A DNA stretch of 64,000 bases from Musicola paradisiaca NCPPB 2511 (GTDB lineage Bacteria > Pseudomonadota > Gammaproteobacteria > Enterobacterales > Enterobacteriaceae): assembly GCF_000400505.1 (NCBI RefSeq), contig NZ_CM001857.1, positions 267,809-331,808 of the forward strand, read 5' to 3'. The notes under the pieces are model-generated. The model made no database searches, had not been told where the DNA came from, and saw only the letters and a list, made by a program, of their open reading frames with translations. Position numbers and translations under genes: made by a program. Every line of letters starts with the position of its first letter. The first letter of the stretch is position 1. Below are positions 34,934-43,873 of this stretch, one piece after another.

Positions 34934-36250
34934 ATGCCATTGGTTATTGTCGCAGTGGGCGTCGCATTGCTGCTGGTGCTGATGATTCGCTTCAAACTGA
35001 ACGGGTTTATCGCCCTGATTCTGGTCGCGCTGGCGGTCGGCGTCATGCAGGGGATGCCGGTCAACAAGGTTATTGCCTCCATCAAGAGCGGTGTCGGCGG
35101 CACCCTGGGTAGCCTGGCGCTGATCATGGGGTTCGGCGCCATGCTGGGGAAAATGCTGGCCGACTGCGGCGGCGCCCAGCGTATCGCCACCACGTTGATC
35201 GACCGTTTCGGTCGTAAACATATTCAGTGGGCGATTGTACTGACCGGGTTCACCGTCGGTTTCGCCCTGTTCTACGAAGTGGGGTTCGTACTGCTGCTGC
35301 CGCTGGTGTTCAGCATCGTGGCTTCCGCCCGTATTCCACTGCTGTACGCCGGGGTACCGATGGCCGCCGCGCTGTCCGTCACCCACGGTTTCCTGCCGCC
35401 GCACCCAGGGCCGACCGCCATCGCTTCCCTGTTCCATGCCGATATGGGTAAAACCCTGCTGTACGGTACGCTGCTGGGGATCCCGACGGTGATTCTGGCC
35501 GGCCCGGTTTATGCCCGTTTTCTGAAGAAGATCGACAAGCCGGTACCGGAAGGTTTGTATAACCCGAAACAGTTCACCGAAGAGGAAATGCCGAGTTTTA
35601 GCATCAGCGTGTTCACCGCGCTGGTACCGGTACTGCTGATGGCGTTGCGCGCCGTGGCGGAAATGGTGTTGCCGAAAGGCCATGCCTTCCTGGCTTACGC
35701 CGAATTCTTCGGCGACCCGGTGATGGCTACCCTGATCGCGGTACTGATCGCCATTTTCACCTTCGGGTTGAACCGCGGCCGCTCGATGGATGAAGTGATG
35801 TCCACCATTACCGACTCCATCAAAATCATCGCCATGATGCTGCTGATCCTCGGCGGCGGCGGCGCCTTTAAACAGGTGCTGGTGGACAGTGGCGTGGATA
35901 AATACATCGCCGGGATGATGCACGACAGCGGCGTTTCACCGCTGCTGTTGGGCTGGCTGATTGCCGCCGTGCTGCGTCTGGCGCTGGGTTCCGCCACCGT
36001 GGCGGCGCTGACCGCCGGCGGCATCGTCGCGCCGATCATCGCCACCAGCGGTGTCAGCCCGGAACTGATGGTGATCGCGGTCGGCTCCGGCAGCGTGATC
36101 TTCTCTCACGTTAACGACCCCGGTTTCTGGCTGTTCAAGGAGTATTTCAACCTGACCATCGGCGAAACGCTGAAATCCTGGTCGGCGCTGGAAACCATCA
36201 TCGCCGTGTGCGGCCTGGTCGGCTGTTTGCTGTTAGGCATGGTGGTGTAA
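34934..36250 (+). CDS. gntT: GntT high-affinity gluconate permease
   Basis: A 438-residue member of the Gnt transporter family, exactly the E. coli GntT length, with about 12-14 membrane segments. MGFGAMLGKMLADCGGAQRI, SVTHGFLPPHPGPTAIA and LGSATVAALTAGGI are conserved in this family. It imports D-gluconate with protons. The upstream region holds GntR and CRP sites. An inverted repeat follows the stop. Confidence 0.94.
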   Translation: MPLVIVAVGVALLLVLMIRFKLNGFIALILVALAVGVMQGMPVNKVIASIKSGVGGTLGSLALIMGFGAMLGKMLADCGGAQRIATTLIDRFGRKHIQWAIVLTGFTVGFALFYEVGFVLLLPLVFSIVASARIPLLYAGVPMAAALSVTHGFLPPHPGPTAIASLFHADMGKTLLYGTLLGIPTVILAGPVYARFLKKIDKPVPEGLYNPKQFTEEEMPSFSISVFTALVPVLLMALRAVAEMVLPKGHAFLAYAEFFGDPVMATLIAVLIAIFTFGLNRGRSMDEVMSTITDSIKIIAMMLLILGGGGAFKQVLVDSGVDKYIAGMMHDSGVSPLLLGWLIAAVLRLALGSATVAALTAGGIVAPIIATSGVSPELMVIAVGSGSVIFSHVNDPGFWLFKEYFNLTIGETLKSWSALETIIAVCGLVGCLLLGMVV

Positions 36251-36271
36251 TCGGGCATGGCCTGAAGTGAC

Positions 36272-36298
36272 ACGCCGCCTTCTCAATGAAGGCGGCGT
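36272..36298 (+). terminator. Hairpin after gntT
   Basis: A 10-bp perfect stem ACGCCGCCTT / AAGGCGGCGT with a 7-nt loop, 21 nt after the stop; it lacks a T-run. Confidence 0.5.
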
Positions 36299-36353
36299 TG
36301 ATGTCCACATCTTCCGGGCCGTCAGCATCATCCCCGCACTCGGCGGGGAAGCG

Positions 36354-36947
36354 CTATAACTTCAGATAGGCCCGAATGCCGTCCAGAAACATTTGGGTGG
36401 AAATCATCACCAGTACCAGCCCCATCAGACGTTCCAGCGCGTTGACGCCTTTGTCTCCCAGCAGTCGCAGAAACAGGTTCGACAACAGCAATACCGTGAT
36501 CGTAATCGCCCAGGCGATGAACAGCGCCAGCGTCAGGTGCGGCAACTGATTGGGATACTGGTGGGAGAGTAGCATCAACGCCGCCAGAATCGACGGCCCG
36601 GCCACCATCGGGATCGCCAGCGGCACCAGAAAGGGTTCGTCCCCGGCGGGCAAACCGCTGGTAAAGCCTTCCTGCGAAGGGAAAATCATGCGAATGGCGA
36701 TCAGGAACAGTACGATGCCGCCGGAGATGGAGACGGTCTCCGTGCGCAGGTTCAGGAACGCCAGGATCTTTTCCCCCGCGAACAGAAATACCAGCATCAC
36801 GGCCAATGCGATAATCATCTCGCGAATCAGCACCTTACGTCGCCGTTTGGGATCCAGGTGCTTCAGCACGGACATGAATATCGGCAGGTTGCCGAGAGGA
36901 TCCATAATCAGTAGCAACAGTACGGTTGCCGAGATCATTTCCGTCAT
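36354..36947 (-). CDS. yhgN: YhgN, MarC-family membrane protein
   Basis: A 197-residue protein with six predicted membrane helices, identical in length to E. coli YhgN. LLLIMDPLGNLPIFMSVLK is the MarC/UPF0056 signature; ISGGIVLFLIAIRMIFP and VPLAIPMVAGPSILAALM follow. The function of the family is unresolved. It lies divergent from asd, the E. coli arrangement. Confidence 0.92.
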   Translation of the reverse strand: MTEMISATVLLLLIMDPLGNLPIFMSVLKHLDPKRRRKVLIREMIIALAVMLVFLFAGEKILAFLNLRTETVSISGGIVLFLIAIRMIFPSQEGFTSGLPAGDEPFLVPLAIPMVAGPSILAALMLLSHQYPNQLPHLTLALFIAWAITITVLLLSNLFLRLLGDKGVNALERLMGLVLVMISTQMFLDGIRAYLKL

Positions 36948-37121
36948 GATGGGGGTGCGCTCCTATTAGGCTTACTGCTGAAAAGGCCCGTGGCATCGAA
37001 TAAATTCACTTGCGACTTCTGATACATTTTGTAAGGTTGAACGTCATCACTTTAAAGTATGTTTACTGTCGGCAACGGCAGTCAGGCTTCATTTTCGTCA
37101 CCTCCAGGCAGGACAGTTACC

Positions 37122-38222
37122 ATGAAAAATGTTGGTTTTATCGGCTGGCGCGGTATGGTCGGTTCAGTGCTCATGCAGCGTATGGTGGAAGAGCGCGATT
37201 TCGATCTCATTCGCCCGGTATTTTTCTCCACCTCTCAGCACGGTCAGCCAGCGCCGACGCTGGGCGGGCACCAGGGCGTGCTGCATGATGCCTACAATCT
37301 TGAGGCGTTACGCGCGCTGGATATCATCATTACCTGTCAGGGTGGCGATTATACCAACGAAATTTACCCGAAGCTGCGTGAAAGTGGCTGGCAGGGGTAC
37401 TGGATCGACGCAGCATCGTCTCTGCGTATGAAGGATGACGCGATTATCATCCTCGACCCGGTGAACCTCGGCGTGATCAAGTCAGGTCTGGATAACGGCA
37501 TCAAAACCTTTGTCGGCGGCAACTGCACCGTCAGCCTGATGCTGATGTCGTTGGGCGGTCTGTTCGCCAACGATCTGGTGGAGTGGGCGTCCGTCGCTAC
37601 CTATCAGGCGGCTTCCGGTGCCGGTGCGCGCAACATGCGCGAACTGCTGGTACAGATGGGGCAGTTGAATGCCGAGGTCGCGAGCGAGCTCAGCGATCCG
37701 GCTTCCGCGATTCTGGATATCGAACGTAAGGTGACGGCGCTATCACGCGGCGGTCTGGCGGTGGAAAACTTCGGCGTTCCGCTGGCGGGCAGCCTGATCC
37801 CCTGGATCGACAAACAACTGGAAAACGGCCAGAGCCGCGAAGAGTGGAAAGGCCAGGCGGAAACCAACAAGATTCTGAACACCGCCAGCACCATTCCCGT
37901 CGACGGTCTGTGTGTTCGTATCGGCGCGCTGCGCTGCCACAGCCAGGCGTTTACGCTGAAATTGAAGAAAGACGTGTCGATTCCGGAAATCGAGCAGATG
38001 CTGGCGACCCACAATGACTGGGTGAAAGTGGTGCCGAATGACCGTGAAATCACCATGCGCGAACTGACTCCGGCTGCGGTGACTGGCACGCTGTCTACCC
38101 CGGTGGGCCGTCTGCGTAAACTGAATATGGGGCCGCAGTATCTGTCGGCGTTCACCGTGGGCGACCAGTTGCTGTGGGGCGCGGCTGAACCGCTGCGCCG
38201 TATGTTGCGCATCCTGTTGTAA
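37122..38222 (+). CDS. asd: Aspartate-semialdehyde dehydrogenase
   Basis: A 366-residue enzyme (E. coli 367) that reduces aspartyl phosphate to aspartate semialdehyde with NADPH, the branch point to lysine, diaminopimelate, threonine and methionine. [20 protein letters not shown] is the nucleotide-binding start; the catalytic Cys is residue 135 in GGNCTVSL; the active-site His lies in RCHSQAF. The ATG at 37122 is chosen over an upstream in-frame start at 37059 by comparison with the E. coli N-terminus. It stands between yhgN and, unlike E. coli, is separated from glgB by about 9 kb of inserted genes. Confidence 0.97.
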   Translation: MKNVGFIGWRGMVGSVLMQRMVEERDFDLIRPVFFSTSQHGQPAPTLGGHQGVLHDAYNLEALRALDIIITCQGGDYTNEIYPKLRESGWQGYWIDAASSLRMKDDAIIILDPVNLGVIKSGLDNGIKTFVGGNCTVSLMLMSLGGLFANDLVEWASVATYQAASGAGARNMRELLVQMGQLNAEVASELSDPASAILDIERKVTALSRGGLAVENFGVPLAGSLIPWIDKQLENGQSREEWKGQAETNKILNTASTIPVDGLCVRIGALRCHSQAFTLKLKKDVSIPEIEQMLATHNDWVKVVPNDREITMRELTPAAVTGTLSTPVGRLRKLNMGPQYLSAFTVGDQLLWGAAEPLRRMLRILL

Positions 38223-38255
38223 CGGATGTGTTGTAACGGATATTGTGTGTCGCTG

Positions 38256-38289
38256 ATGGCGCCGCCCCTAAGGGCGGCGCCATTTTTTT
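38256..38289 (+). terminator. asd terminator
   Basis: A 12-bp perfect stem ATGGCGCCGCCC / GGGCGGCGCCAT with loop CTAA and a T-run to 38289, 34 nt after the asd stop. Confidence 0.92.
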
Positions 38290-38317
38290 ATCGCAATGCC
38301 GTCATCGCCGTTGCGGA

Positions 38318-39379
38318 TCAAAATACATGTTCGGTTTGCCAGCTGACCCTACCTGCCAGTTGTTCTTCGATTTGCGATGCATTATGGGGTTCGATAAATG
38401 CCGGGATGACGGTTTGCGCATGGGTCAGATTCGCCAGCATCAACTGATCCGACAAACGGGGATGCACATTCCACGGTAGCCAGCGCGCTCGCCCGGCTTG
38501 TAGCATCATCATGGCGGGCGAGCTATAGGGAATTTGCCCGCTGAAGATGAAATGGAAGCGATCAGCCTGGGAGCGTAGCGCGGCGGATAGCCCGCTGCTG
38601 GCGGTGCCGTCGCTACAGATGATCACGTCGTCCGGGCGGTAGGGCCGGGCGCTTTGGTGCGACAGCAGGTGATGAAGGTACTGTCGCAGGTAGGGGATTT
38701 GGCTGTCGATGAGCAGTTTGATTTCCTGCTGAACCTGTGAACACAGACGCGGCACGACGCCGTATTCCATCAGGTAGAGCGCCATATCCGGCGCGCGTCC
38801 CCAGCCGGGAACGCCGATCAGCGCGCCGTCGCGGCATGCCTGTAGCATGATGGCTTTTTGTTCCGCCAGTGACTGGGCGCGGTCGCCGTAGGAGGCATCC
38901 GTAATCAGCAATGCGGCTTCCGGCGGCAGGTCGAACGGAAACAGCGAGGATTCGGTGCTCCAGTCGCCGGTGTAGGTCAGGCCGCCGCCCGCGACGACAT
39001 GCATCCAGATACCGCCGGGGGAGTGACCGCTACGCCCGGTGATCATCAACACCGGCCCGATTTCACAGCGGCCGTGTTCCGGCAGGATACGGCGATCCTC
39101 CTCGGCTACCCATGTCGCTGGAATTTGCCGCCAGACCCGCTCGGTGGCGTACACCGGCGGATAACCCCACGCTTCGCGCAGTATCAGGCCGCCGCAGTGA
39201 TCGATATGCGCATGGCTCAGACAGATGGCGTCCGGCGGAGGTAATTCACCGATATCGGGAAGCTGCCCTGGCCGCGGTCCCTCTCCCAGATCCAACATTA
39301 AACGGAAGCCGTCGACTTCTACCATGAATGCGGCGGGACTTTTTCCCCCTACTCCGCTGACGGCGATCAGGGTTGGCAT
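38318..39379 (-). CDS. Metallo-beta-lactamase-fold hydrolase
   Basis: A 353-residue cytoplasmic protein. The zinc signature LSHAHIDHCGG (H-x-H-x-D-H) is near residues 54-64, and further ligands are likely in GRSGHSPGG (His) and LTYTGDWS (Asp). The C-terminal part has PDDVIICSDGTASSG and a RNase-J/CPSF-like arrangement (VPGWGRAPDMALYLME), so it is nearer to the ribonuclease/beta-CASP branch than to a beta-lactamase; no specific substrate can be named. GGAG lies 8 nt before ATG 39379; the frame can be extended to 39487 but without support. Lies divergent from nikR. Confidence 0.8.
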   Translation of the reverse strand: MPTLIAVSGVGGKSPAAFMVEVDGFRLMLDLGEGPRPGQLPDIGELPPPDAICLSHAHIDHCGGLILREAWGYPPVYATERVWRQIPATWVAEEDRRILPEHGRCEIGPVLMITGRSGHSPGGIWMHVVAGGGLTYTGDWSTESSLFPFDLPPEAALLITDASYGDRAQSLAEQKAIMLQACRDGALIGVPGWGRAPDMALYLMEYGVVPRLCSQVQQEIKLLIDSQIPYLRQYLHHLLSHQSARPYRPDDVIICSDGTASSGLSAALRSQADRFHFIFSGQIPYSSPAMMMLQAGRARWLPWNVHPRLSDQLMLANLTHAQTVIPAFIEPHNASQIEEQLAGRVSWQTEHVF

Positions 39380-39686
39380 AATGTGTCTCCTTTCACGATG
39401 GCATAACTCCACCTGGCGTGTGCCGGTCAATAATAAAATAACACTCAAGGGGCGTACCGATGTCGACAGTTGTCCGGTTTTGTTCACTGTGCGGCGATGC
39501 CTCCCGGTGTAGGAAAGATAATCAGCGATGCAACGATGTTAACCTGTGAGAAAGCCGACAGAATCCGGTATTTCTGCGGGCAACATGGTAATAAACCAGC
39601 ATCATATGTCGTTTTGAGACGCTATCGGCCAACATCTTCCGCAGATTATCGGCAGCGAGTGGCAGAAAGTTGATGAAATTGTTCTC

Positions 39687-39715
39687 AGGACAGCCCGGAC
39701 GGGGTGCGGCATAAT
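39687..39715 (+). promoter_or_regulatory. Possible nikR promoter
   Basis: AGGACA (39687-39692) and CATAAT (39710-39715) with a 17-bp spacer; matches 4/6 and 5/6. The 391-bp gap 39380-39770 shows nothing else that I can name. Confidence 0.35.
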
Positions 39716-39770
39716 GTCGGGCGAGTGCTAACCAGACAAGGGCGCGGGTTTCTTTTTTGCGAGGGGTGTG

Positions 39771-40178
39771 ATGCAACGACTGACAATCTCCATGGACGAT
39801 CAACTGGCCGCCGATTTTGATGACCTGATGGCGCGCAAAGGGTACGCCAACCGTTCGGAAGCGTTCCGCGATATGCTGCGTCGCGAGTTGGGTGAAATGA
39901 CGGTGGCGTCGGATCGCAATGGCGAATGCGTAGCGGTACTGAGCTATGTCTACGACCACCACGAACGTCAATTGTCCAGCCGGCTGGCGGGCATGCAGCA
40001 CGATCATCACAGCCTGACCGTTTCCACTATGCATACCCATCTGAGCCATGACGAATGCGTGGAGACGGTGATTCTGCGCGGCCAAACCTGGCAAGTGGAA
40101 CAGTTCGCCGAGCAGGTGATCGCCGAGACGGGCGTGCGCCACGGCAGGTTGAACCTGATCCCGCTATACCTCGAATAA
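39771..40178 (+). CDS. nikR: NikR nickel-responsive repressor
   Basis: A 135-residue ribbon-helix-helix regulator (E. coli 133). MQRLTISMDD is the DNA-binding strand and NRSEAFRDMLR the following helices. The nickel site of the ACT-like C-terminal domain is intact: a His in QHDHH (77-80), His88 and His90 in MHTHL, and Cys96 in HDEC. ATG 39771 is chosen rather than the adjacent GTG 39768 from the conserved MQR start. It precedes the methyltransferase-nik operon; in E. coli nikR follows nikE. A NikR-like operator lies downstream at 40322. Confidence 0.93.
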   Translation: MQRLTISMDDQLAADFDDLMARKGYANRSEAFRDMLRRELGEMTVASDRNGECVAVLSYVYDHHERQLSSRLAGMQHDHHSLTVSTMHTHLSHDECVETVILRGQTWQVEQFAEQVIAETGVRHGRLNLIPLYLE

Positions 40179-40321
40179 ACCGCGCCGCAGCGGGGCGACT
40201 TCATACGATGAACGGCAAAGCCGCCAGGCGTCGGCTCGGGGCCCGGCCAGCCGAAGCGTGAAGAATATCGTTAGACGTTTTGTGACGAATGCACGTCCTG
40301 TTATTACCTCAGATCAAGGAA

Positions 40322-40348
40322 GTATGAAATTTTCCAAAAACTTCATAC
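40322..40348. promoter_or_regulatory. NikR-like operator
   Basis: GTATGA (40322-40327) and TCATAC (40343-40348) are perfect NikR half-sites in inverted orientation. The spacer is 15 bp, one less than the 16 bp of the E. coli nik operator. It lies just before a candidate promoter. Confidence 0.75.
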
Positions 40349-40355
40349 GAAAGGG

Positions 40356-40384
40356 TTAACCGGTATCCGGCTATTTGTTATAAG
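40356..40384 (+). promoter_or_regulatory. Probable methyltransferase-nikABC promoter
   Basis: TTAACC (40356-40361), 17-bp spacer, TATAAG (40379-40384), starting 8 bp after the NikR-like operator. It would give a 5' leader of about 160 nt. I found no riboswitch-type motif in 40392-40553. Confidence 0.45.
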
Positions 40385-40553
40385 TCGGCAGGAATTCCCC
40401 TCTTCCTTCAGATTTTGTTGCATCTTTCTCCTGCGGGCAGAGGCTCGTGCCGCACCAGGCACAGCGCGATCGCGCCGTTTGCCGTTCCCTGATTTCACTT
40501 GTCCCGGACGGATTGCCGCGATCTTGAATGTATCGCTATTCGACAGAAAGGAT

Positions 40554-41336
40554 ATGTGTGTGAGTCAGCTTGCCATCGAGAATGACCAGCCGTTGCTGGA
40601 TGACGTTCAACGCTACTGGCGCGGCCGCGCCGCCGACTACAGCCAGATCAATATTGGCGAGCTGGCTATGCCTAAACGCGCCGTCTGGTTGGCGAAGATA
40701 CTTGAACAGGCGCCGCAAAAACCGGTGTTGCGGGTGTTGGATATCGGCACCGGGCCGGGTTTTTTCGCGGTGACGCTGGCGCTGGCGGGGCATCGTGTGA
40801 CGGCGGTGGACGTCACGCAAGCGATGCTCGATCAAGCTCGCGCTAACGCCGCGCATTATCGGACGACGATCGATTTTGTGCACAGCGACGTGCACGCATT
40901 GCCGTTTGCGGACAACGGTTTCGATCTGGTGGTTTCCCGCAACGTGACCTGGAATCTGACCGACCCGCAACGGGCTTATCAGGAGTGGCGGCGAGTATTG
41001 GCGCCGGGCGGGCGACTGATCAACTTTGACGCTAACTGGTATCTGCAACTGTTCGATGCATCCAGCCGGCGCGGTTATCTGGCGGATCGCGCCAATGCCC
41101 GCGAACAGGGGCTGGACGATCACTACGTCAATACCGACACCCAGGCGATGGAGGCGATCGCCCGGCAATTACCGCTCAGCCGGGAACAGCGCCCGGCATG
41201 GGATTCAGCCGCGCTGCTGGCATGTGGTTTTCGCCGGATTTGGCTGGAAACTGACGTCGGTGACGCGCTGTGGGACGAAACGGAGAAAGTGAATTACGCC
41301 TCGACGCCGATGTTTATGGTTTGTGCTGAAAAATAG
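40554..41336 (+). CDS. Class I SAM-dependent methyltransferase of the nik operon
   Basis: A 260-residue methyltransferase. LRVLDIGTGPGFFAVTLALA near residues 59-78 is the SAM-binding motif I, VTAVDVTQAML motif II, DVHALPFADNGFDLVVSRN the acidic-plus-motif-III region, and RVLAPGGRLINFD the Ubie/COQ5-like motif. The start is ATG 40554 (AAAGG nearby); GTG 40560 is an alternative. Only 10 bp separate it from nikA, and it lies behind a NikR-like operator, so its expression should follow nickel. Its substrate is unknown; a role in modifying a metal-binding molecule is a hypothesis. Confidence 0.85.
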   Translation: MCVSQLAIENDQPLLDDVQRYWRGRAADYSQINIGELAMPKRAVWLAKILEQAPQKPVLRVLDIGTGPGFFAVTLALAGHRVTAVDVTQAMLDQARANAAHYRTTIDFVHSDVHALPFADNGFDLVVSRNVTWNLTDPQRAYQEWRRVLAPGGRLINFDANWYLQLFDASSRRGYLADRANAREQGLDDHYVNTDTQAMEAIARQLPLSREQRPAWDSAALLACGFRRIWLETDVGDALWDETEKVNYASTPMFMVCAEK

Positions 41337-41346
41337 GGAGCAGGCA

Positions 41347-42924
41347 ATGACATTGACCCGCTGGTTATTGGTGTTGCTGTTGGCGGCGTTGGCGTTGTAC
41401 GGCGTCAGCGCGCTGGCGACGCCGACGGACAATATACTGAATTACGCCAGTACCAAGGATATCCGCGATATCAATCCCCACCTGTACGGCGGCGAAATGG
41501 CGGCGCAGAACATGGTGTTCGAGCCGCTGGTGATCAATACCGATCAGGGGGTGAAACCCTGGCTGGCGCAGCGTTGGGATATCTCGCCCGACGGCCTGCA
41601 CTACCGTTTTTATCTGCGTCCGGGGGTGACGTTCAGCGACGGCGAGCCGTTCAACGCGCAGGCGGTTAAGCTCAACATCGACGCGGTGCTGGCCAATTTG
41701 CCGCGCCACGCCTGGCTGGAACTGGCGCGACAGATCGACCAGGTCAGCGTGGTGGACGCATTGACGCTGGATATCACGCTGAAAAATCCCTACTACCCGA
41801 CGCTGATTGAGTTGGGGTTGACGCGGCCGTTCCGTTTCCTCTCGCCGCGCTGCTTTAATCACGGTCAGACCAAAGACGGCGTGCGCTGTTATGCAGGCAC
41901 CGGCCCCTGGCTGTTGGCGCAGCATGTGACACAGCAATACGCCCGTTTTGACGCCAACCCGCATTACTGGGGGGCGAAGCCGGCGCTGGCCGGCGTGGAG
42001 TGGCGGGTGATCCCGGATGGACAAAGCCTGTTGCTGGCGCTGCGTAAAGGCGATATCCAGCTGATTTTCGGCGCCGACGGCGACATGTTGGACGGCGATA
42101 ACTTTGCCGCATTGCAGGCTTCCGGCCAGTTTCGCACCGCCATCAGTGAACCGGTAGCATCGCGGGCGTTGGTGCTGAACAGCAGTCGTCCGATTGTTGC
42201 GGATCAACGCCTGCGCCAGGCATTGCAATACGCGGTAGATAAAGAAGCCATCGCCCAGGGCGTGATGGCGGGCGGCGAAAGCGTGGCGCAGACGCTGCTG
42301 GCGCGTTCGGTGCCTTACGCCGATATCCCTGACTTGCCGGTTTACGCTTATGATCCGGCACGAGCGGCGGCGTTGCTCGATGAGGCGGGGTGGCGTCGCG
42401 AGGGCAACGGCATTCGCAGTAAACAGGGGATGCCGCTGCGGCTGGTGTTTTCCTACAACAGCAACAATGCCAACGAACGGGCGATCGCCGAAGTGATCCA
42501 GAGCCAGTTCCGGCAGGTCGGCGTCGAGCTGGTGCTGCTGGGCGAGGAGAAACAGGCGTATCTGGATCGGCAAAAATCCGGCGATTTCGACCTGCAGTAT
42601 TCGCTGTCGTGGGGCAAACCCTATGACCCGCAATCCTACGTTTCATCATTCCGCATTCCGGCGCACGCCGATTATCAGGGGCAGAAAGGGTTGCCGGATA
42701 AAGCGGAGATCGACCGTATGATCGGCGACGTATTGATTGCTCACGATGAGAACGCGCGGCGGGCACTGTATCGCCAGATCCTGACCCGGCTGGCGCAGGA
42801 GGCGGTATATATTCCGCTCACCTATTCCCGTACCCGGGCGGTGTTCAACCAGACGCTGCAAGGCGTTGCCTTTAATCCGTCGCAGTATGAAATTCCGTTC
42901 GAAAACATGTCGTTCCAGCGATAA
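41347..42924 (+). CDS. nikA: NikA-type periplasmic nickel-binding protein
   Basis: A 525-residue SBP family 5 protein (E. coli NikA 524) with a signal peptide (TRWLLVLLLAALALYGVSAL, cleavage near ALA). Many E. coli NikA landmarks recur: RHAWLELARQID, LTRPFRFLSPR, GTGPWLL, ARSVPYADIPD, and YDPQSYVSSFRIPAHADYQG. This argues for NikA rather than a peptide-binding protein. GGGAG lies 7 nt before the ATG. It follows the methyltransferase gene and precedes nikB. Confidence 0.9.
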   Translation: MTLTRWLLVLLLAALALYGVSALATPTDNILNYASTKDIRDINPHLYGGEMAAQNMVFEPLVINTDQGVKPWLAQRWDISPDGLHYRFYLRPGVTFSDGEPFNAQAVKLNIDAVLANLPRHAWLELARQIDQVSVVDALTLDITLKNPYYPTLIELGLTRPFRFLSPRCFNHGQTKDGVRCYAGTGPWLLAQHVTQQYARFDANPHYWGAKPALAGVEWRVIPDGQSLLLALRKGDIQLIFGADGDMLDGDNFAALQASGQFRTAISEPVASRALVLNSSRPIVADQRLRQALQYAVDKEAIAQGVMAGGESVAQTLLARSVPYADIPDLPVYAYDPARAAALLDEAGWRREGNGIRSKQGMPLRLVFSYNSNNANERAIAEVIQSQFRQVGVELVLLGEEKQAYLDRQKSGDFDLQYSLSWGKPYDPQSYVSSFRIPAHADYQGQKGLPDKAEIDRMIGDVLIAHDENARRALYRQILTRLAQEAVYIPLTYSRTRAVFNQTLQGVAFNPSQYEIPFENMSFQR

Positions 42925-42934
42925 CGGCACGCGA

Positions 42935-43873
42935 ATGGCGCGTTATCTGCTGCGGCGGCTCGGTACGATGTTGCCGCTGGTGCTGGCGATATCGCTGGCG
43001 ACCTTTACCTTGATTCGTTTGTCGCCGTCCGATCCGGCGGAAGTGGCGCTGCGGGTCAACGCGGTGGTGCCGACCGACGCCGCTATCGCCCTGACGCGCC
43101 AGCAACTGGGGCTGGATCGCCCGTTCGGCGCGCAGTATCTCGACTGGCTGTCGCGCGCGCTGCGGCTTGATTTCGGCATGTCGTTCGTCACCCGGCAGCC
43201 GGTGCGGGAGGCGCTCGCGCAGGCGTTGCCGGCAACTTTGCAATTAGCGGGGGCGGCGCTGCTGATGGTGCTGGCAAGCTCGCTGTCGCTGGCGACGCTG
43301 TGCGTGTTGCAGGCCGGACGCTGGCCGGACAGGCTGCTGCGCGTTCTGCTGTTTCTGCTGACCGCCATGCCCGGCTACTGGGCGGGGTTGTTGTTGCTGT
43401 GGTTGGCGGCGGTCGCGTGGCCGCAATTGCCGACCGGCGGTATCACGGCGCCGGGCGCGACGTTGCTGCCCGCGTTGACGCTGGCGCTGGGTTACATCGG
43501 CACCTACGTGCGTCTGCTGCGCAACAATATGCTGCACCACCTCGCCCAACCTTATGTGACCTATGCCCGCGCCCGTGGGCTGTCTGAACGCCGCATTCTG
43601 TGGCGGCATGTACTGCCCAACGCCGGGTATTCGCCGCTGATCGCGCTGGGCATGAGCCTGCCCAAACTGATGGCGGGGGCGTTGGTGGTGGAGAATATTT
43701 TCGCCTGGCCGGGGCTGGGGCGGTTATGTGTCACCGCCATCTTCAACCGTGATTACCCGGTGATTCAAGCCTATGTGTTGTTGATGGCGCTGCTGTTCGT
43801 ACTGGGTAATTTTCTGGTGGACGCGCTGCAACTGTGGCTCGACCCGCGTTTGCGACGGGGGGTAATTTCATGA
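42935..43873 (+). CDS. nikB: NikB-type nickel transporter permease
   Basis: A 312-residue ABC permease (E. coli 314) with about six membrane helices. MARYLLRRLGTMLPLVLA is the N-terminal helix, LGLDRPFGAQYLDWLSRALR follows the periplasmic loop, and ENIFAWPGLGRLCVTAIFNR is close to E. coli NikB. The EAA loop is at YVTYARARGLSERRILWRH. The ATG at 42935 starts 10 bp after the nikA stop. Its stop overlaps the nikC start as ATGA. Confidence 0.92.
   Translation: MARYLLRRLGTMLPLVLAISLATFTLIRLSPSDPAEVALRVNAVVPTDAAIALTRQQLGLDRPFGAQYLDWLSRALRLDFGMSFVTRQPVREALAQALPATLQLAGAALLMVLASSLSLATLCVLQAGRWPDRLLRVLLFLLTAMPGYWAGLLLLWLAAVAWPQLPTGGITAPGATLLPALTLALGYIGTYVRLLRNNMLHHLAQPYVTYARARGLSERRILWRHVLPNAGYSPLIALGMSLPKLMAGALVVENIFAWPGLGRLCVTAIFNRDYPVIQAYVLLMALLFVLGNFLVDALQLWLDPRLRRGVIS

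Noticed and set aside
36948-37121. A lysine riboswitch before asd
   Set aside because: The 174-bp leader is too short and lacks the multi-helix conserved core; no such motif recognised.
40392-40553. A metal- or cobalamin-sensing riboswitch in the nik leader
   Set aside because: None of the conserved cores I know from NiCo or cobalamin riboswitches is visible, and the NikR-like operator already explains control.
41365-42633. A 422-codon minus-strand frame
   Set aside because: Opposite nikA, with Arg/Gln-rich low-complexity composition.
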